The notes below the pieces were generated by a model, which saw only the letters and a list, made by a program, of their open reading frames with translations, ran no database searches and was not told where the DNA came from. Below, piece after piece: positions 12,588-21,424 of a DNA stretch of 64,000 bases. The stretch spans positions 372,001 through 436,000 of the forward strand of contig NC_013077.1 of NCBI RefSeq assembly GCF_000142805.1. The letters run 5' to 3'. The position numbers were made by a program, and so were the translations under genes. Position 1 is the stretch's first letter, and every line of letters starts with the position of its first letter. The DNA comes from Lachancea thermotolerans CBS 6340 (Eukaryota > Ascomycota > Saccharomycetes > Saccharomycetales > Saccharomycetaceae).

Positions 12588-12809
12588 AGAGCATCCGCAT
12601 CCTAGCTCACAAGTTCCACGGTCATTTTAACACCCATATAAATCATATAAAACTATTAAAAGCGTCTTTATAAGTTACAATTCGTGGCACTACTGGTTGG
12701 TAACTGAGCTGTCGCGTCGTCACCGGTGATACTAAGTTTTATTCTAATTAATGGTCCTAGGACGTGCTGGTTCTTCGCGAAAGGATTACCAGCGGTAAAG
12801 CCATTAGAA

Positions 12810-13973
12810 ATGAGTGAGGCTAGCGACAGCTCGAACCTTAATCAGAAGGAACTGATCAAAGACACGGAGGCGAATACTTCTGAGCCCATAGGTATCAAAC
12901 GCTCTCGGAGCCAAGAAGCAAACAATGCCGAAGAGCCGGCTAAGCGGCTCAAGAGCGAGGAAAGCGAGGAAAGCAAGGAGAATTTAAATGAACACACGGC
13001 ACAAGAGAAGAAAGACGATGGGAAGAGGTCAGAACCAGCTACCAGCGAGAAGGGCCCTGCTAACGAGTCAGGAAGCAACAACAAAGAAGCAAAATCAGAT
13101 GAAGGTCACAAGCAATCCAGCAGTGACGACGACAAGAAGCCAGGGCCCGCTAAAGAATGCGAGGCAGACAAGGACAAAAAGGACGTGCAGAAGACTACAA
13201 AAGAAGGTGAAGATAATGCTACCGAGGAGTCCCAGAAAGCTTCCCCCAAGCCAAGCGCAAAACCAAAATTTGCATTCGGCGCCTCCTCTGGATTTAGCGC
13301 AGGATTTGGGCTGGCAAAAACTCCCACACCCAAATCGAATACTCCTGAGTCCATAATCTCCCCCAAAGAGGGTTCGAGCGAGTCTAAAGCGCCCACTAAA
13401 CCTACAGCATTTGGTTCAGGGTTTGCATTCGGTGCAGGCTTCTATGCATTAAACAAAGATAAGAAGAGCGGCTCTAAAGTTTTCGCAAGTGAAGAAGAGA
13501 AAGCTAAAAGCGCGAGCCCAGTCCCTGGCAACCCAAACACGGATGACACTAAAGAGAACACCAGTAGCACCGACAGCGAGGGAGTCGTAAAGTTACAGAA
13601 ACAAGACGTAAAATCCGGTGAGGAGTCCGAAGAGTCTATCTTCCAGGTGAACGCCAAACTCTACCAACTAACTAGCTTGAAAGAAGGCTGGAAGGAGAGG
13701 GGTGTCGGTGCGTTACACGTTAACAAAAACCCACATAACGGCAAAGCCCGTATTGTTATGAGATCCCGAGGCATTCTAAAAGTTATTTTGAATGTGTTGC
13801 TCGTCAAAGGTGTTGTTATTCACAAAGGCTTTCCCGCGTCTTTGCAGGGTGAAAAATTCATCAGAATAGTGACTGTCGATCACGACAAGGCCCCGCTTCA
13901 ATACGCTGTCAGAATGGGGAAAGCTGAAGCGGCCGACGAATTGTACGAAACAATAAAAAAACTGATTCCTTGA
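12810..13973 (+). CDS. YRB2: Ran-binding nuclear export cofactor Yrb2
   Basis: A 387-residue protein from the first ATG; the open frame extends upstream only from a GTG. The N-terminal half is highly charged and low-complexity (Glu/Lys/Ser-rich). Two FG-type clusters follow (FAFGASSGFSAGFGLAK and FGSGFAFGAGFYALN). The C-terminal ~135 residues form a Ran-binding domain (WKERGVGALHVNKN, IVMRSRGILKVILNVLL). Yrb2 helps Crm1-dependent nuclear export. The protein is longer than S. cerevisiae Yrb2 (327), mainly in the disordered part. Confidence 0.93.
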   Translation: MSEASDSSNLNQKELIKDTEANTSEPIGIKRSRSQEANNAEEPAKRLKSEESEESKENLNEHTAQEKKDDGKRSEPATSEKGPANESGSNNKEAKSDEGHKQSSSDDDKKPGPAKECEADKDKKDVQKTTKEGEDNATEESQKASPKPSAKPKFAFGASSGFSAGFGLAKTPTPKSNTPESIISPKEGSSESKAPTKPTAFGSGFAFGAGFYALNKDKKSGSKVFASEEEKAKSASPVPGNPNTDDTKENTSSTDSEGVVKLQKQDVKSGEESEESIFQVNAKLYQLTSLKEGWKERGVGALHVNKNPHNGKARIVMRSRGILKVILNVLLVKGVVIHKGFPASLQGEKFIRIVTVDHDKAPLQYAVRMGKAEAADELYETIKKLIP

Positions 13974-14065
13974 GAAACTAACCCATCGCTCCATATTCTC
14001 TTCAACGAGAGGGATACCCTATTGTAATATTAGTTCTGTACAAAGTAGTTTGCAGCAAAGCTTAT

Positions 14066-14755
14066 TCATCTCTTCACAAACGCTATGCTACATATGGTGG
14101 TGCCTTTAACGCCCCCGAACTCGAAAACTGGATAATCAATGGTTTTCCATACCTTTAAACTGTCGGACTCCACAATGCGTATCAGCTCTTCTTGCGTGAA
14201 GTTACAGGAGGTTATCAGAAAAACGCTGTCTTTTTTCAAGAGCTTCTCTACAACTTTGGGGTAGACATCGACGACCGACCTGTCTCCGTCCAGTTTAATG
14301 CCACTCAGAGCGATCGCGTCCAGCGTTCCCTTGTCAAGAACGACGTCGTAAGCGGAGCATTCCCAGTTAGGGTCAAAGATGTCTGCAGCCTCGAATTTGA
14401 TGTTCTCATAGCCAGGAAACTGTGACTCCGATATCTCTCTAGCAAACTGAACCGATTTTTCGGAATAGTCGACGCCCATCATTGGCCCATTGAAACCCTC
14501 TTCATGCAACTGGAATAGCAAGTGGCCGTTCCCGGTACCTAAGTCGATCATGGAGCAATCCCTGTGTATATTCTGCTGGTCTAGATTGTCCATTAGGAAC
14601 TCAATCATCTTTTCCTCTGCATCGTTGTCGGCAAACCAACACTCGCCCGTGTCTCCAGGATTCTCTTTGAAATTAGAGTTTTCGAGTGCGTAAAAATCAT
14701 CCCAGTACTCTTTAGTTCCGAGCTTTGACGTGTTCAATTTCGAGGTGTCCTCCAT
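14066..14755 (-). CDS. EFM4: Lysine methyltransferase Efm4 acting on elongation factor 1A
   Basis: A 229-residue seven-beta-strand methyltransferase with the SAM-binding motif MIDLGTGNGHLLFQL at about 67-81, an acidic motif II (IKFEAADIF) and the post-motif DVVLDKGTLDAI of the Efm4/METTL10 group. The N-terminal segment LGTKEYWDDFYALEN is diagnostic of the family. In yeast it methylates EF1A at Lys316. It is divergently transcribed from FIS1 across 143 bp, and a PAC motif lies 48 bp upstream of its ATG. Confidence 0.93.
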   Translation of the reverse strand: MEDTSKLNTSKLGTKEYWDDFYALENSNFKENPGDTGECWFADNDAEEKMIEFLMDNLDQQNIHRDCSMIDLGTGNGHLLFQLHEEGFNGPMMGVDYSEKSVQFAREISESQFPGYENIKFEAADIFDPNWECSAYDVVLDKGTLDAIALSGIKLDGDRSVVDVYPKVVEKLLKKDSVFLITSCNFTQEELIRIVESDSLKVWKTIDYPVFEFGGVKGTTICSIAFVKR

Positions 14756-14802
14756 TTCGTCCGCGTTTCGCAGTGCCTATATCTGAGCTTTATCCTATTT
14801 AT

Positions 14803-14810
14803 GCGATGAG
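14803..14810. promoter_or_regulatory. PAC motif (GCGATGAG) between EFM4 and FIS1
   Basis: Exact 8-base PAC motif 48 bp upstream of EFM4. PAC binds Dot6/Tod6 and marks ribosome-biogenesis and translation genes, which suits EFM4 better than FIS1. No good RRPE partner is present; the nearest is only TGAAATTTCC at 14836-14845. Confidence 0.45.
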
Positions 14811-14898
14811 ATGGGACGTGAGTGGGTTTTTCCAATGAAATTTCCAACTAAGCAATTTGTACCTTACACACAAAAGGAACACCCAAAACGCATCAGAC

Positions 14899-15363
14899 AT
14901 GGGCAAGATAAGCTTCCTTCCAACTCTCGAAGACGCATATGGCTCCCTTTCGCCGGACCAACTAGAAATTTTGAGGCAGCAAGTCCTGTCAGAAGGTGGC
15001 GAGCTAGCCTCGATACAGTCGAGGTTCAACTACGCATGGGGACTGATCAAGTCCACCGAGCAGGACGACCAAAGACTAGGCGTGAAGCTGCTAACAGACA
15101 TCTACAAGGAGTCGTCGATGAGGCGGCGCGAGTGCCTCTACTATCTGACGATCGGTTGTTACAAGCTGGGGGAGTTTTCCACTGCTAAGAGATATTCCGA
15201 CGCACTGTGCTCGCACGAGCCGGACAACAAACAGGCCCGGACACTACAGTCAATGGTCGAGAACAAAATCCAGCGTGAAAGCTTCAAAGGAATAGCGATT
15301 GCCAGTGGGTGCGTCGCAGTGGCCGCCACCGTCGCAGGCATGCTGTTCAGAAAAAAGCGCTGA
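14899..15363 (+). CDS. FIS1: Mitochondrial fission protein Fis1
   Basis: A 154-residue protein from the ATG at 14899; the longer upstream frame has only a non-ATG start, and the MGKISFLPTLEDAY start aligns with S. cerevisiae Fis1 (155). The cytosolic TPR-like bundle includes SRFNYAWGLIKST and RRRECLYYLTIGCYKLGE. A single C-terminal membrane anchor (GIAIASGCVAVAATVAGMLF) ends in a basic RKKR, the tail-anchor layout for the mitochondrial outer membrane. It recruits Mdv1/Caf4 and the dynamin Dnm1. It shares a short divergent promoter with EFM4. Confidence 0.96.
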   Translation: MGKISFLPTLEDAYGSLSPDQLEILRQQVLSEGGELASIQSRFNYAWGLIKSTEQDDQRLGVKLLTDIYKESSMRRRECLYYLTIGCYKLGEFSTAKRYSDALCSHEPDNKQARTLQSMVENKIQRESFKGIAIASGCVAVAATVAGMLFRKKR

Positions 15364-16047
15364 GCGCCGATACAGTAGGCCCCGCATGTACCGGTCAGCT
15401 AGCCAGGCGTGATCCCTTCAAACGCCCTTTTCCACGCACCGCTACGTCTTGATAGACGTAAGCGACGATACCTATACACGAGTCATTTTATAACTTTAAT
15501 ATTCCACCACGAAGTGCCAAGGCCACCCCCGGCTTCAGGAGTCTTTGAATACAGGGACCAAGGATACCAAGCAACTCGCTCGCGCGCGCCAGCAAGGCGC
15601 CAGTGGTTTGCCAAACTCTCATCACGTAGATAATGATACAACGATATAGCTTGTAAAGGTGAGGGAAGTCACTAGTTGCTGTACAAGACTGGTCCGCAAT
15701 TTATCTCACAGCTGCCCTGTACAATTCTGGCGTCTGCGCATTTTGGTTTCTTTCCTTCAGGGGCCAAGTGATTCTCTTTAAGCTATTGCGCGTCATCACT
15801 TGATCTCATCTCGTGACAAATATGAACTGCACCACTCAAAGTCTCTGCCGCAGCCGCAACGCTGCCAATTTCCGCAATCACGCCAACTGCTCTAAGCTCC
15901 AGGGGCCCCTCGTATGCTCCGTGCCCGCCATTGCTGCCTCTCGTTTGGTAATTTCTGCTGGCATTGAGGCTCCCGCATCACTTGAGTTTGGCGTGCGCTG
16001 TTTGCTGCGGCATCTTAGTTGACGCGCTCCGTCTGCCTGTACATTTG
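15364..16047. other. Intergenic region upstream of the RNR1 MCB cluster
   Basis: Nearly 700 bp of FIS1 3' flank and distal RNR1 promoter. Short frames such as 15813-16022 look like chance, and I find no RNA gene or repeat. Confidence 0.4.
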
Positions 16048-16140
16048 ACGCGTCTCGTAGCAGCGCGCATTGACTCTCAGAAAGCACCTTGGAACGCGTA
16101 AATCCGACATTTTTTTACGCGTTCGCAGCCGTAAACGCGT
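16048..16140. promoter_or_regulatory. MCB cluster of the RNR1 promoter
   Basis: Four perfect ACGCGT boxes at 16048-16053, 16094-16099, 16117-16122 and 16135-16140, about 190-280 bp before the RNR1 ATG. MCB boxes bind Mbp1-Swi6 (MBF) and drive G1/S transcription, the known control of S. cerevisiae RNR1. The palindrome is rare enough that four copies in 93 bp are not chance. Confidence 0.85.
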
Positions 16141-16329
16141 AAAGGAAAGATTTTTCACGTATAAGTACAGGTTATTCTGGCGTTTTACGTGTCTATTGAA
16201 AGACTACTTCCTTCAAAGACCAAGGATCCAAGTTCTGAACTTTTAAACCTCAATTGAAGGACGTTTCAATCAACCAGTGATTTGGAAGCCCCTCAGAAAG
16301 CACACAGACACTTCAGGTAGTACTTCTTC

Positions 16330-18969
16330 ATGTTCGTGTATAAGAGAGATGGCCGTCGAGAGCCGGTCAAGTTCGACAAAATCACCGCGCGTGTATCCAG
16401 GTTATGCTACGGCCTGGACCCCAACCATGTGGACGCTGTGAAAATCACTCAGCGTATTATCTCTGGTGTCTACGAGGGTGTGACGACTGTGGAGCTGGAT
16501 AACCTGGCCGCGGAGACATGCGCGTACATGACCACCATCCACCCAGACTACGCGACCCTGGCAGCTAGAATCGCTATTTCCAACTTGCACAAGCAAACCA
16601 CCAAGCAATTCTCGCAGGTGGTAAGTGATCTGTTCCATTACGTCAACCCCAAGAACGGCATTCACTCGCCAATGATCTCTCAGGAGGTCTTCGACATAAT
16701 CCAAAAGCACAAGGACGAACTCAACTCTGCCATTGTTTACGACCGTGACTTCCAGTACAATTACTTTGGTTTCAAGACATTGGAGCGCTCCTATTTGCTG
16801 AGAATCAACGGCGAAGTGGCCGAGAGACCTCAGCATCTGATCATGCGTGTTGCCGTCGGCATCCACGGAGACAACATCCCAAAGGTGATCGAGACCTACA
16901 ACCTGATGTCATTGAAGTATTTCACTCATGCTTCCCCAACTCTTTTCAACGCTGGTACTCCTCACCCCCAGATGTCTTCTTGTTTCCTGGTGGCGATGAA
17001 GGATGACTCCATCGAAGGTATTTACGACACTCTAAAGGAGTGTGCAATGATCTCCAAGACTGCTGGCGGTATCGGGTTGCACATCCACAACATTCGTTCC
17101 ACAGGTTCTTACATTGCCGGCACAAACGGTACCTCTAACGGATTGATCCCCATGATCCGTGTGTTTAACAACACTGCACGTTACGTGGACCAAGGTGGTA
17201 ATAAGAGACCGGGTGCTTTTGCCTTGTACTTGGAGCCTTGGCACTCAGACATTTTCGACTTTGTTGACATCCGGAAGAACCATGGTAAAGAAGAAATTCG
17301 TGCTAGAGATTTATTCCCAGCACTGTGGGTACCAGACCTGTTCATGAAGAGAGTTCAGGAGAACGGCGACTGGACCCTATTTTCCCCAAGTGAAGCCCCC
17401 GGCTTGTCCGATGTTTATGGTGACGAGTTTGAAGCGCTGTACGAACGTTACGTTCAGGAAGGTCGCGGCAGAAAGACTATCAAGGCCCAGAAACTGTGGT
17501 ATGCTATTTTGGAAGCCCAGACAGAAACCGGTACGCCTTTCATGCTGTACAAGGACGCTTGTAACAGAAAGTCCAACCAGAAGAACTTGGGTGTTATCAA
17601 GTCCTCTAACTTGTGCTGCGAAATCGTCGAGTACTCCGCTCCAGATGAGACAGCTGTTTGTAACTTGGCTTCCCTTTCGCTTCCTGCGTTCATCGAAACT
17701 TCCGAAGACGGTCAGACTCAATGGTACAACTTTGACAAACTGCATGAGATTGCTAAAGTTGTGACACACAACCTGAATCAGGTTATTGACCGCAACTACT
17801 ATCCAGTTGAAAGTGCCAGAAACTCTAACATGAGACACAGACCAGTCGCTTTGGGTGTACAAGGTTTGGCCGATGCATTTATGATCTTGCGTATCCCATT
17901 CGATTCTCAAGAAGCAAAGGAGCTCAACATCCAAATTTTCGAGACTATCTACCATGCTGCCCTGGAGCGCTCCAATGAATTGGCGGTCGAGCATGGACCA
18001 TATGAGACTTTCGAAGGCTCTCCTGCTTCCCAAGGTATCTTGCAGTTCGATATGTGGGACAAGAAGCCAACCGACCTATGGGACTGGGAAACTTTGAAAG
18101 CTAAGATTGTTAAGACCGGTTTAAGAAATTCTCTGTTATTGGCTCCAATGCCTACTGCATCCACTTCCCAAATTCTGGGAAACAACGAGTGTTTCGAGCC
18201 ATACACCTCTAACATGTACTCTCGTCGTGTTCTTTCAGGTGAGTTCCAGATCGTCAATCCTTACCTGTTGCGTGATCTGGTCGACCTTGGTATTTGGAAC
18301 GACGCAATGAAGTCCCACATCATTTCTGACAATGGTTCCATCCAAAACTTGCCAAACATCCCACAGAAGCTGAAGGACCTATACAAGACCGTCTGGGAGC
18401 TATCCCAAAAAACTATCATCGAGATGGCTGCTGACCGTGCTTGCTATATCGACCAGTCGCAATCCTTGAACGTGCACATTCGTGCTCCTACGATGGGTAA
18501 ACTGACTAGTATGCACTTTTACGGTTGGAAGAAGGGTTTGAAGACGGGTATGTACTACTTGAGAACCCAAGCTGCTTCTGCCGCTATCCAGTTCACCATC
18601 GATAAGTCCGTTGCTTCCATGGCGGGCGACAAAGAGGCTGATCTTCAAAACTTGCATAGGCCACTCTACGTTCCCCGCAAAATGAACTTTAGCGAGGGCG
18701 CAGCTAAAGATAAGGGAATTGAGGCTCTCAGGGAAACCAGAGAGTCTTCTCCCTCGCCTTCCGTCGACTCATCTTTGGCTAACAGCGTTGCCTCTCTTAA
18801 AATTGAGGAGGCTAAACCTGTGACGCCCCCAGCTACTACAACAGACGTCGCTGCTGAAGCCAAGTCTGAGGCTACACAGCCAGAAAACGAGGAATTTGAC
18901 ATTTACAACTCCAAAGTTATAGCATGTGCCATCGATAACCCTGGCGCTTGCGAAATGTGCTCTGGTTAG
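16330..18969 (+). CDS. RNR1: Ribonucleotide reductase large subunit
   Basis: An 879-residue class Ia R1 subunit that reduces ribonucleoside diphosphates to deoxy forms. The N-terminal ATP-cone ([18 protein letters not shown]) handles allosteric control. The catalytic core has the redox cysteine in [12 protein letters not shown], the radical-site segment [10 protein letters not shown] and the [16 protein letters not shown] block. After a divergent linker the C-terminus ends in CEMCSG, the CxxC tail that re-reduces the active site. S. cerevisiae has two copies (RNR1 888, RNR3 869); the MBF-type promoter suggests this single gene has the RNR1 role. Confidence 0.97.
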   Translation: MFVYKRDGRREPVKFDKITARVSRLCYGLDPNHVDAVKITQRIISGVYEGVTTVELDNLAAETCAYMTTIHPDYATLAARIAISNLHKQTTKQFSQVVSDLFHYVNPKNGIHSPMISQEVFDIIQKHKDELNSAIVYDRDFQYNYFGFKTLERSYLLRINGEVAERPQHLIMRVAVGIHGDNIPKVIETYNLMSLKYFTHASPTLFNAGTPHPQMSSCFLVAMKDDSIEGIYDTLKECAMISKTAGGIGLHIHNIRSTGSYIAGTNGTSNGLIPMIRVFNNTARYVDQGGNKRPGAFALYLEPWHSDIFDFVDIRKNHGKEEIRARDLFPALWVPDLFMKRVQENGDWTLFSPSEAPGLSDVYGDEFEALYERYVQEGRGRKTIKAQKLWYAILEAQTETGTPFMLYKDACNRKSNQKNLGVIKSSNLCCEIVEYSAPDETAVCNLASLSLPAFIETSEDGQTQWYNFDKLHEIAKVVTHNLNQVIDRNYYPVESARNSNMRHRPVALGVQGLADAFMILRIPFDSQEAKELNIQIFETIYHAALERSNELAVEHGPYETFEGSPASQGILQFDMWDKKPTDLWDWETLKAKIVKTGLRNSLLLAPMPTASTSQILGNNECFEPYTSNMYSRRVLSGEFQIVNPYLLRDLVDLGIWNDAMKSHIISDNGSIQNLPNIPQKLKDLYKTVWELSQKTIIEMAADRACYIDQSQSLNVHIRAPTMGKLTSMHFYGWKKGLKTGMYYLRTQAASAAIQFTIDKSVASMAGDKEADLQNLHRPLYVPRKMNFSEGAAKDKGIEALRETRESSPSPSVDSSLANSVASLKIEEAKPVTPPATTTDVAAEAKSEATQPENEEFDIYNSKVIACAIDNPGACEMCSG

Positions 18970-19233
18970 ATGATTTCAGGGTGGGATTTTTTTATTTGCT
19001 TAATCGCTGTTCGGGGTACTAATGTTTTTTAATTTCGGGATTGTCATATACGCTAACTCACAACTATCATGCTTCTTTGGTATTTTAGGTTCTATAATGA
19101 TATAAACACTTACAAAGTTTGGATTTTTACGAGTTTTCCGCTGTTGTCTGTTTTTCAGGGCAGAAGATTGAATATTATTATGGCGTTGAAAAAGTAGCTA
19201 ACGAAATACTTCACTTGGAAAGTGATCAAGCAG

Positions 19234-19251
19234 ATGCTGGGAGATGGATAG
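19234..19251 (+). other. Five-codon upstream ORF overlapping the next gene's start
   Basis: An ATG ten bases before the YIL067C-like ATG opens a five-codon frame (M-L-G-D-G) whose TAG lies past the main ATG, so the two overlap by eight bases. If the transcript starts upstream, ribosomes would need leaky scanning or reinitiation. The transcript start is unknown. Confidence 0.4.
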
Positions 19252-21286
19252 GCAGGGCATTGGATTGACTGACTCCGAGGAGCACACACGACAGGGGAAT
19301 GCCAGAGAATGCTGTCCAAGAGATGAGATTTTAAGCAGCAGTGGGACAGCAATAGATGGCAGCTCGGCCGACGTATATGAGATGCATTCAATGGAAGACA
19401 TTGATAATCAAGGGCACTCGAAAGACTCCAATGAGAGAGAGGAGTGGGTGTACTTAGAGGATTCCAATATCGTCACTAGATTTTTCAAGAGGCTGTGGAA
19501 CGGTCCAAGGGTTGCAAAAGACATGCGGCCGACGTTTCCCGATAGATGGGAATTTACTCGGAGAATCGACTCCTTCCCTGAGGCAGTCTTTAGAAAGCGA
19601 TTCCCAAGGCTAAGCGTTCGTTTGTGCATTCTGGTAGTATACTGCTGCCTCTGGAGCGCTATTATCTTTGCCTTTATGCACTACTATTTCGGGAGTCCTC
19701 CAACATACTACCGTAGCAATGGTGAAAAAGTACCCATAAAGACAATATCATGTTCTTCAACATTGTTTTGGAAGGGCAAAAATAACAAGTGCGGCCTAGG
19801 AGCCGCAGCCTGCAAACCTTTTGATAACGAAGAAGTTTACGTACGTTGTCCAGCTTTATGTGATCGAGGCGGATGGACGTATTCTGCTATCAACGTCGGG
19901 GACAGAAGAGTTAAACACACAGGATTCGAAATCGGTGGAGGTGAGCTTCATGAGGGAGAATTGTTATCATATCCTTACAGAGCAGACTCATTCGCGTGCG
20001 GCGCCGCAGTGCATGCAGGAGTTGTCTCCCCCTTCGTTGGTGGATGTGCAAGGGTTAGCATGGAAGGCGCTCAATCATCGTTTGAGTCAAAAAAAGGCAG
20101 ATATGGCACAGATCCTTCGGTCAAGTTTGACTCTTTCTTTCCTTCGTCATTCAGCTTCAGGCAGTTGATAGAAGGATACAGTTCTAGGTGTTACGATCCT
20201 AGAATTCCTGTTTTAATTATCAATATCGTGCTCGGTTTACCCATTTTCTACTTGTACGAAGGAATTTATGGATACTGGATAATAACAATTGTTGGGTACT
20301 GGACTCTAGTGTTGTTTCTAGATCCTCCGATAATTGTTGATCCATATTCTCCAGAAACGGCGTTCGAGTTACTGAGCGTTGGCTTCCAGCGACTATTACC
20401 CTTGGGTTTTGTACTTTATGTTCTGTGGAAGTGTTCAGTGAAAAGAACCTTGACTGATGGCTCGCCCCTAGTAAAGGTATTATGTTGGTTTCCTACGTTC
20501 TGGCTAGGTGTGATGAATGTCGTTACTTTCGACAGACTACCAGTTGATAGATTAATTATAAGCGACCTCAAGGAACAGGCGGGTGCAATGACTGCAGTAG
20601 GCTCAATTATTACCTTGATTGTTGTTTGTGCAGTAATACAAGCATATTCTTTGTGGAAATCTGGCAGGTTCAGAAAATATCTGGTGATTTACTGTCTTTT
20701 TATTAGTGCGCTTGCAACATTGGGCATGCTTCCCGGCCTGTCCCTGAGGATCCATCATTATATCCTAGGTATTTTGCTTGTGCCAGGTTGCGCAACCAGA
20801 GGAGCCTCCGCATACCTTTTCCAAGGCATTTTGATTGGGCTTGTGCTTTCGGGCGTGAGCAGGTGGGATTTTGCAAGCATTGTCGAAACAAAAGTGGCTT
20901 TGTTGAGAGGGGAAGCAGGCGGTTCATGGAAGCCTCCGACAATGAACTATAATGAAGAGCACCCAACTAAAATTTCGTGGCAGGTCGAAAACTCCACAAC
21001 TCAATCGTTTGATGTGCTTGATGCATATTCTTTACTTATAAATGATATTGAGCAATACGTCGGGCAAAACACTACTATCGACCTGGAGAAGATTATCCAG
21101 GAGGATGGCTTCCTCTCTGAATATGTGAACTCTACCGTTTCTTCAAAAGGATCTGTAAAATTGTATCTGAGAGTCGCGAGAGCTTCATTGAAGGCACCCA
21201 GGAAATCCCATGGTGACTATACCAATGCTGCAGTATTAGAGTGGCCACAAGGTATCTATCATGGCCCTTTGCCGGGTGTTTCTTGA
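19244..21286 (+). CDS. YIL067C-like LCCL-domain membrane protein
   Basis: A 680-residue protein of unknown function whose position, length and strand match S. cerevisiae YIL067C (678). An acidic cytosolic N-terminus (about 120 residues) precedes a first membrane helix at about 126-149. Then comes an LCCL domain (about 180-275) with its cysteines and the hallmark YRADSFACGAAVHAGVVSP and FVGGCARVSM. Several further hydrophobic helices follow between about 310 and 540, then a soluble tail. LCCL domains are usually extracytosolic, so this one should face the lumen or outside. The cellular role is not known to me. Confidence 0.88.
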   Translation: MDRQGIGLTDSEEHTRQGNARECCPRDEILSSSGTAIDGSSADVYEMHSMEDIDNQGHSKDSNEREEWVYLEDSNIVTRFFKRLWNGPRVAKDMRPTFPDRWEFTRRIDSFPEAVFRKRFPRLSVRLCILVVYCCLWSAIIFAFMHYYFGSPPTYYRSNGEKVPIKTISCSSTLFWKGKNNKCGLGAAACKPFDNEEVYVRCPALCDRGGWTYSAINVGDRRVKHTGFEIGGGELHEGELLSYPYRADSFACGAAVHAGVVSPFVGGCARVSMEGAQSSFESKKGRYGTDPSVKFDSFFPSSFSFRQLIEGYSSRCYDPRIPVLIINIVLGLPIFYLYEGIYGYWIITIVGYWTLVLFLDPPIIVDPYSPETAFELLSVGFQRLLPLGFVLYVLWKCSVKRTLTDGSPLVKVLCWFPTFWLGVMNVVTFDRLPVDRLIISDLKEQAGAMTAVGSIITLIVVCAVIQAYSLWKSGRFRKYLVIYCLFISALATLGMLPGLSLRIHHYILGILLVPGCATRGASAYLFQGILIGLVLSGVSRWDFASIVETKVALLRGEAGGSWKPPTMNYNEEHPTKISWQVENSTTQSFDVLDAYSLLINDIEQYVGQNTTIDLEKIIQEDGFLSEYVNSTVSSKGSVKLYLRVARASLKAPRKSHGDYTNAAVLEWPQGIYHGPLPGVS

Positions 21287-21424
21287 TTTGGACACCATTG
21301 GAACTGTAGTTATTTCATATATCATTAACAACGTCTATACATATAGTTGATTTATACCTTCAATCATACAATTCAACTAGCCACATGCCTTGTTGAAACG
21401 CCTAGAGGCTACCGAAAGCGGACA

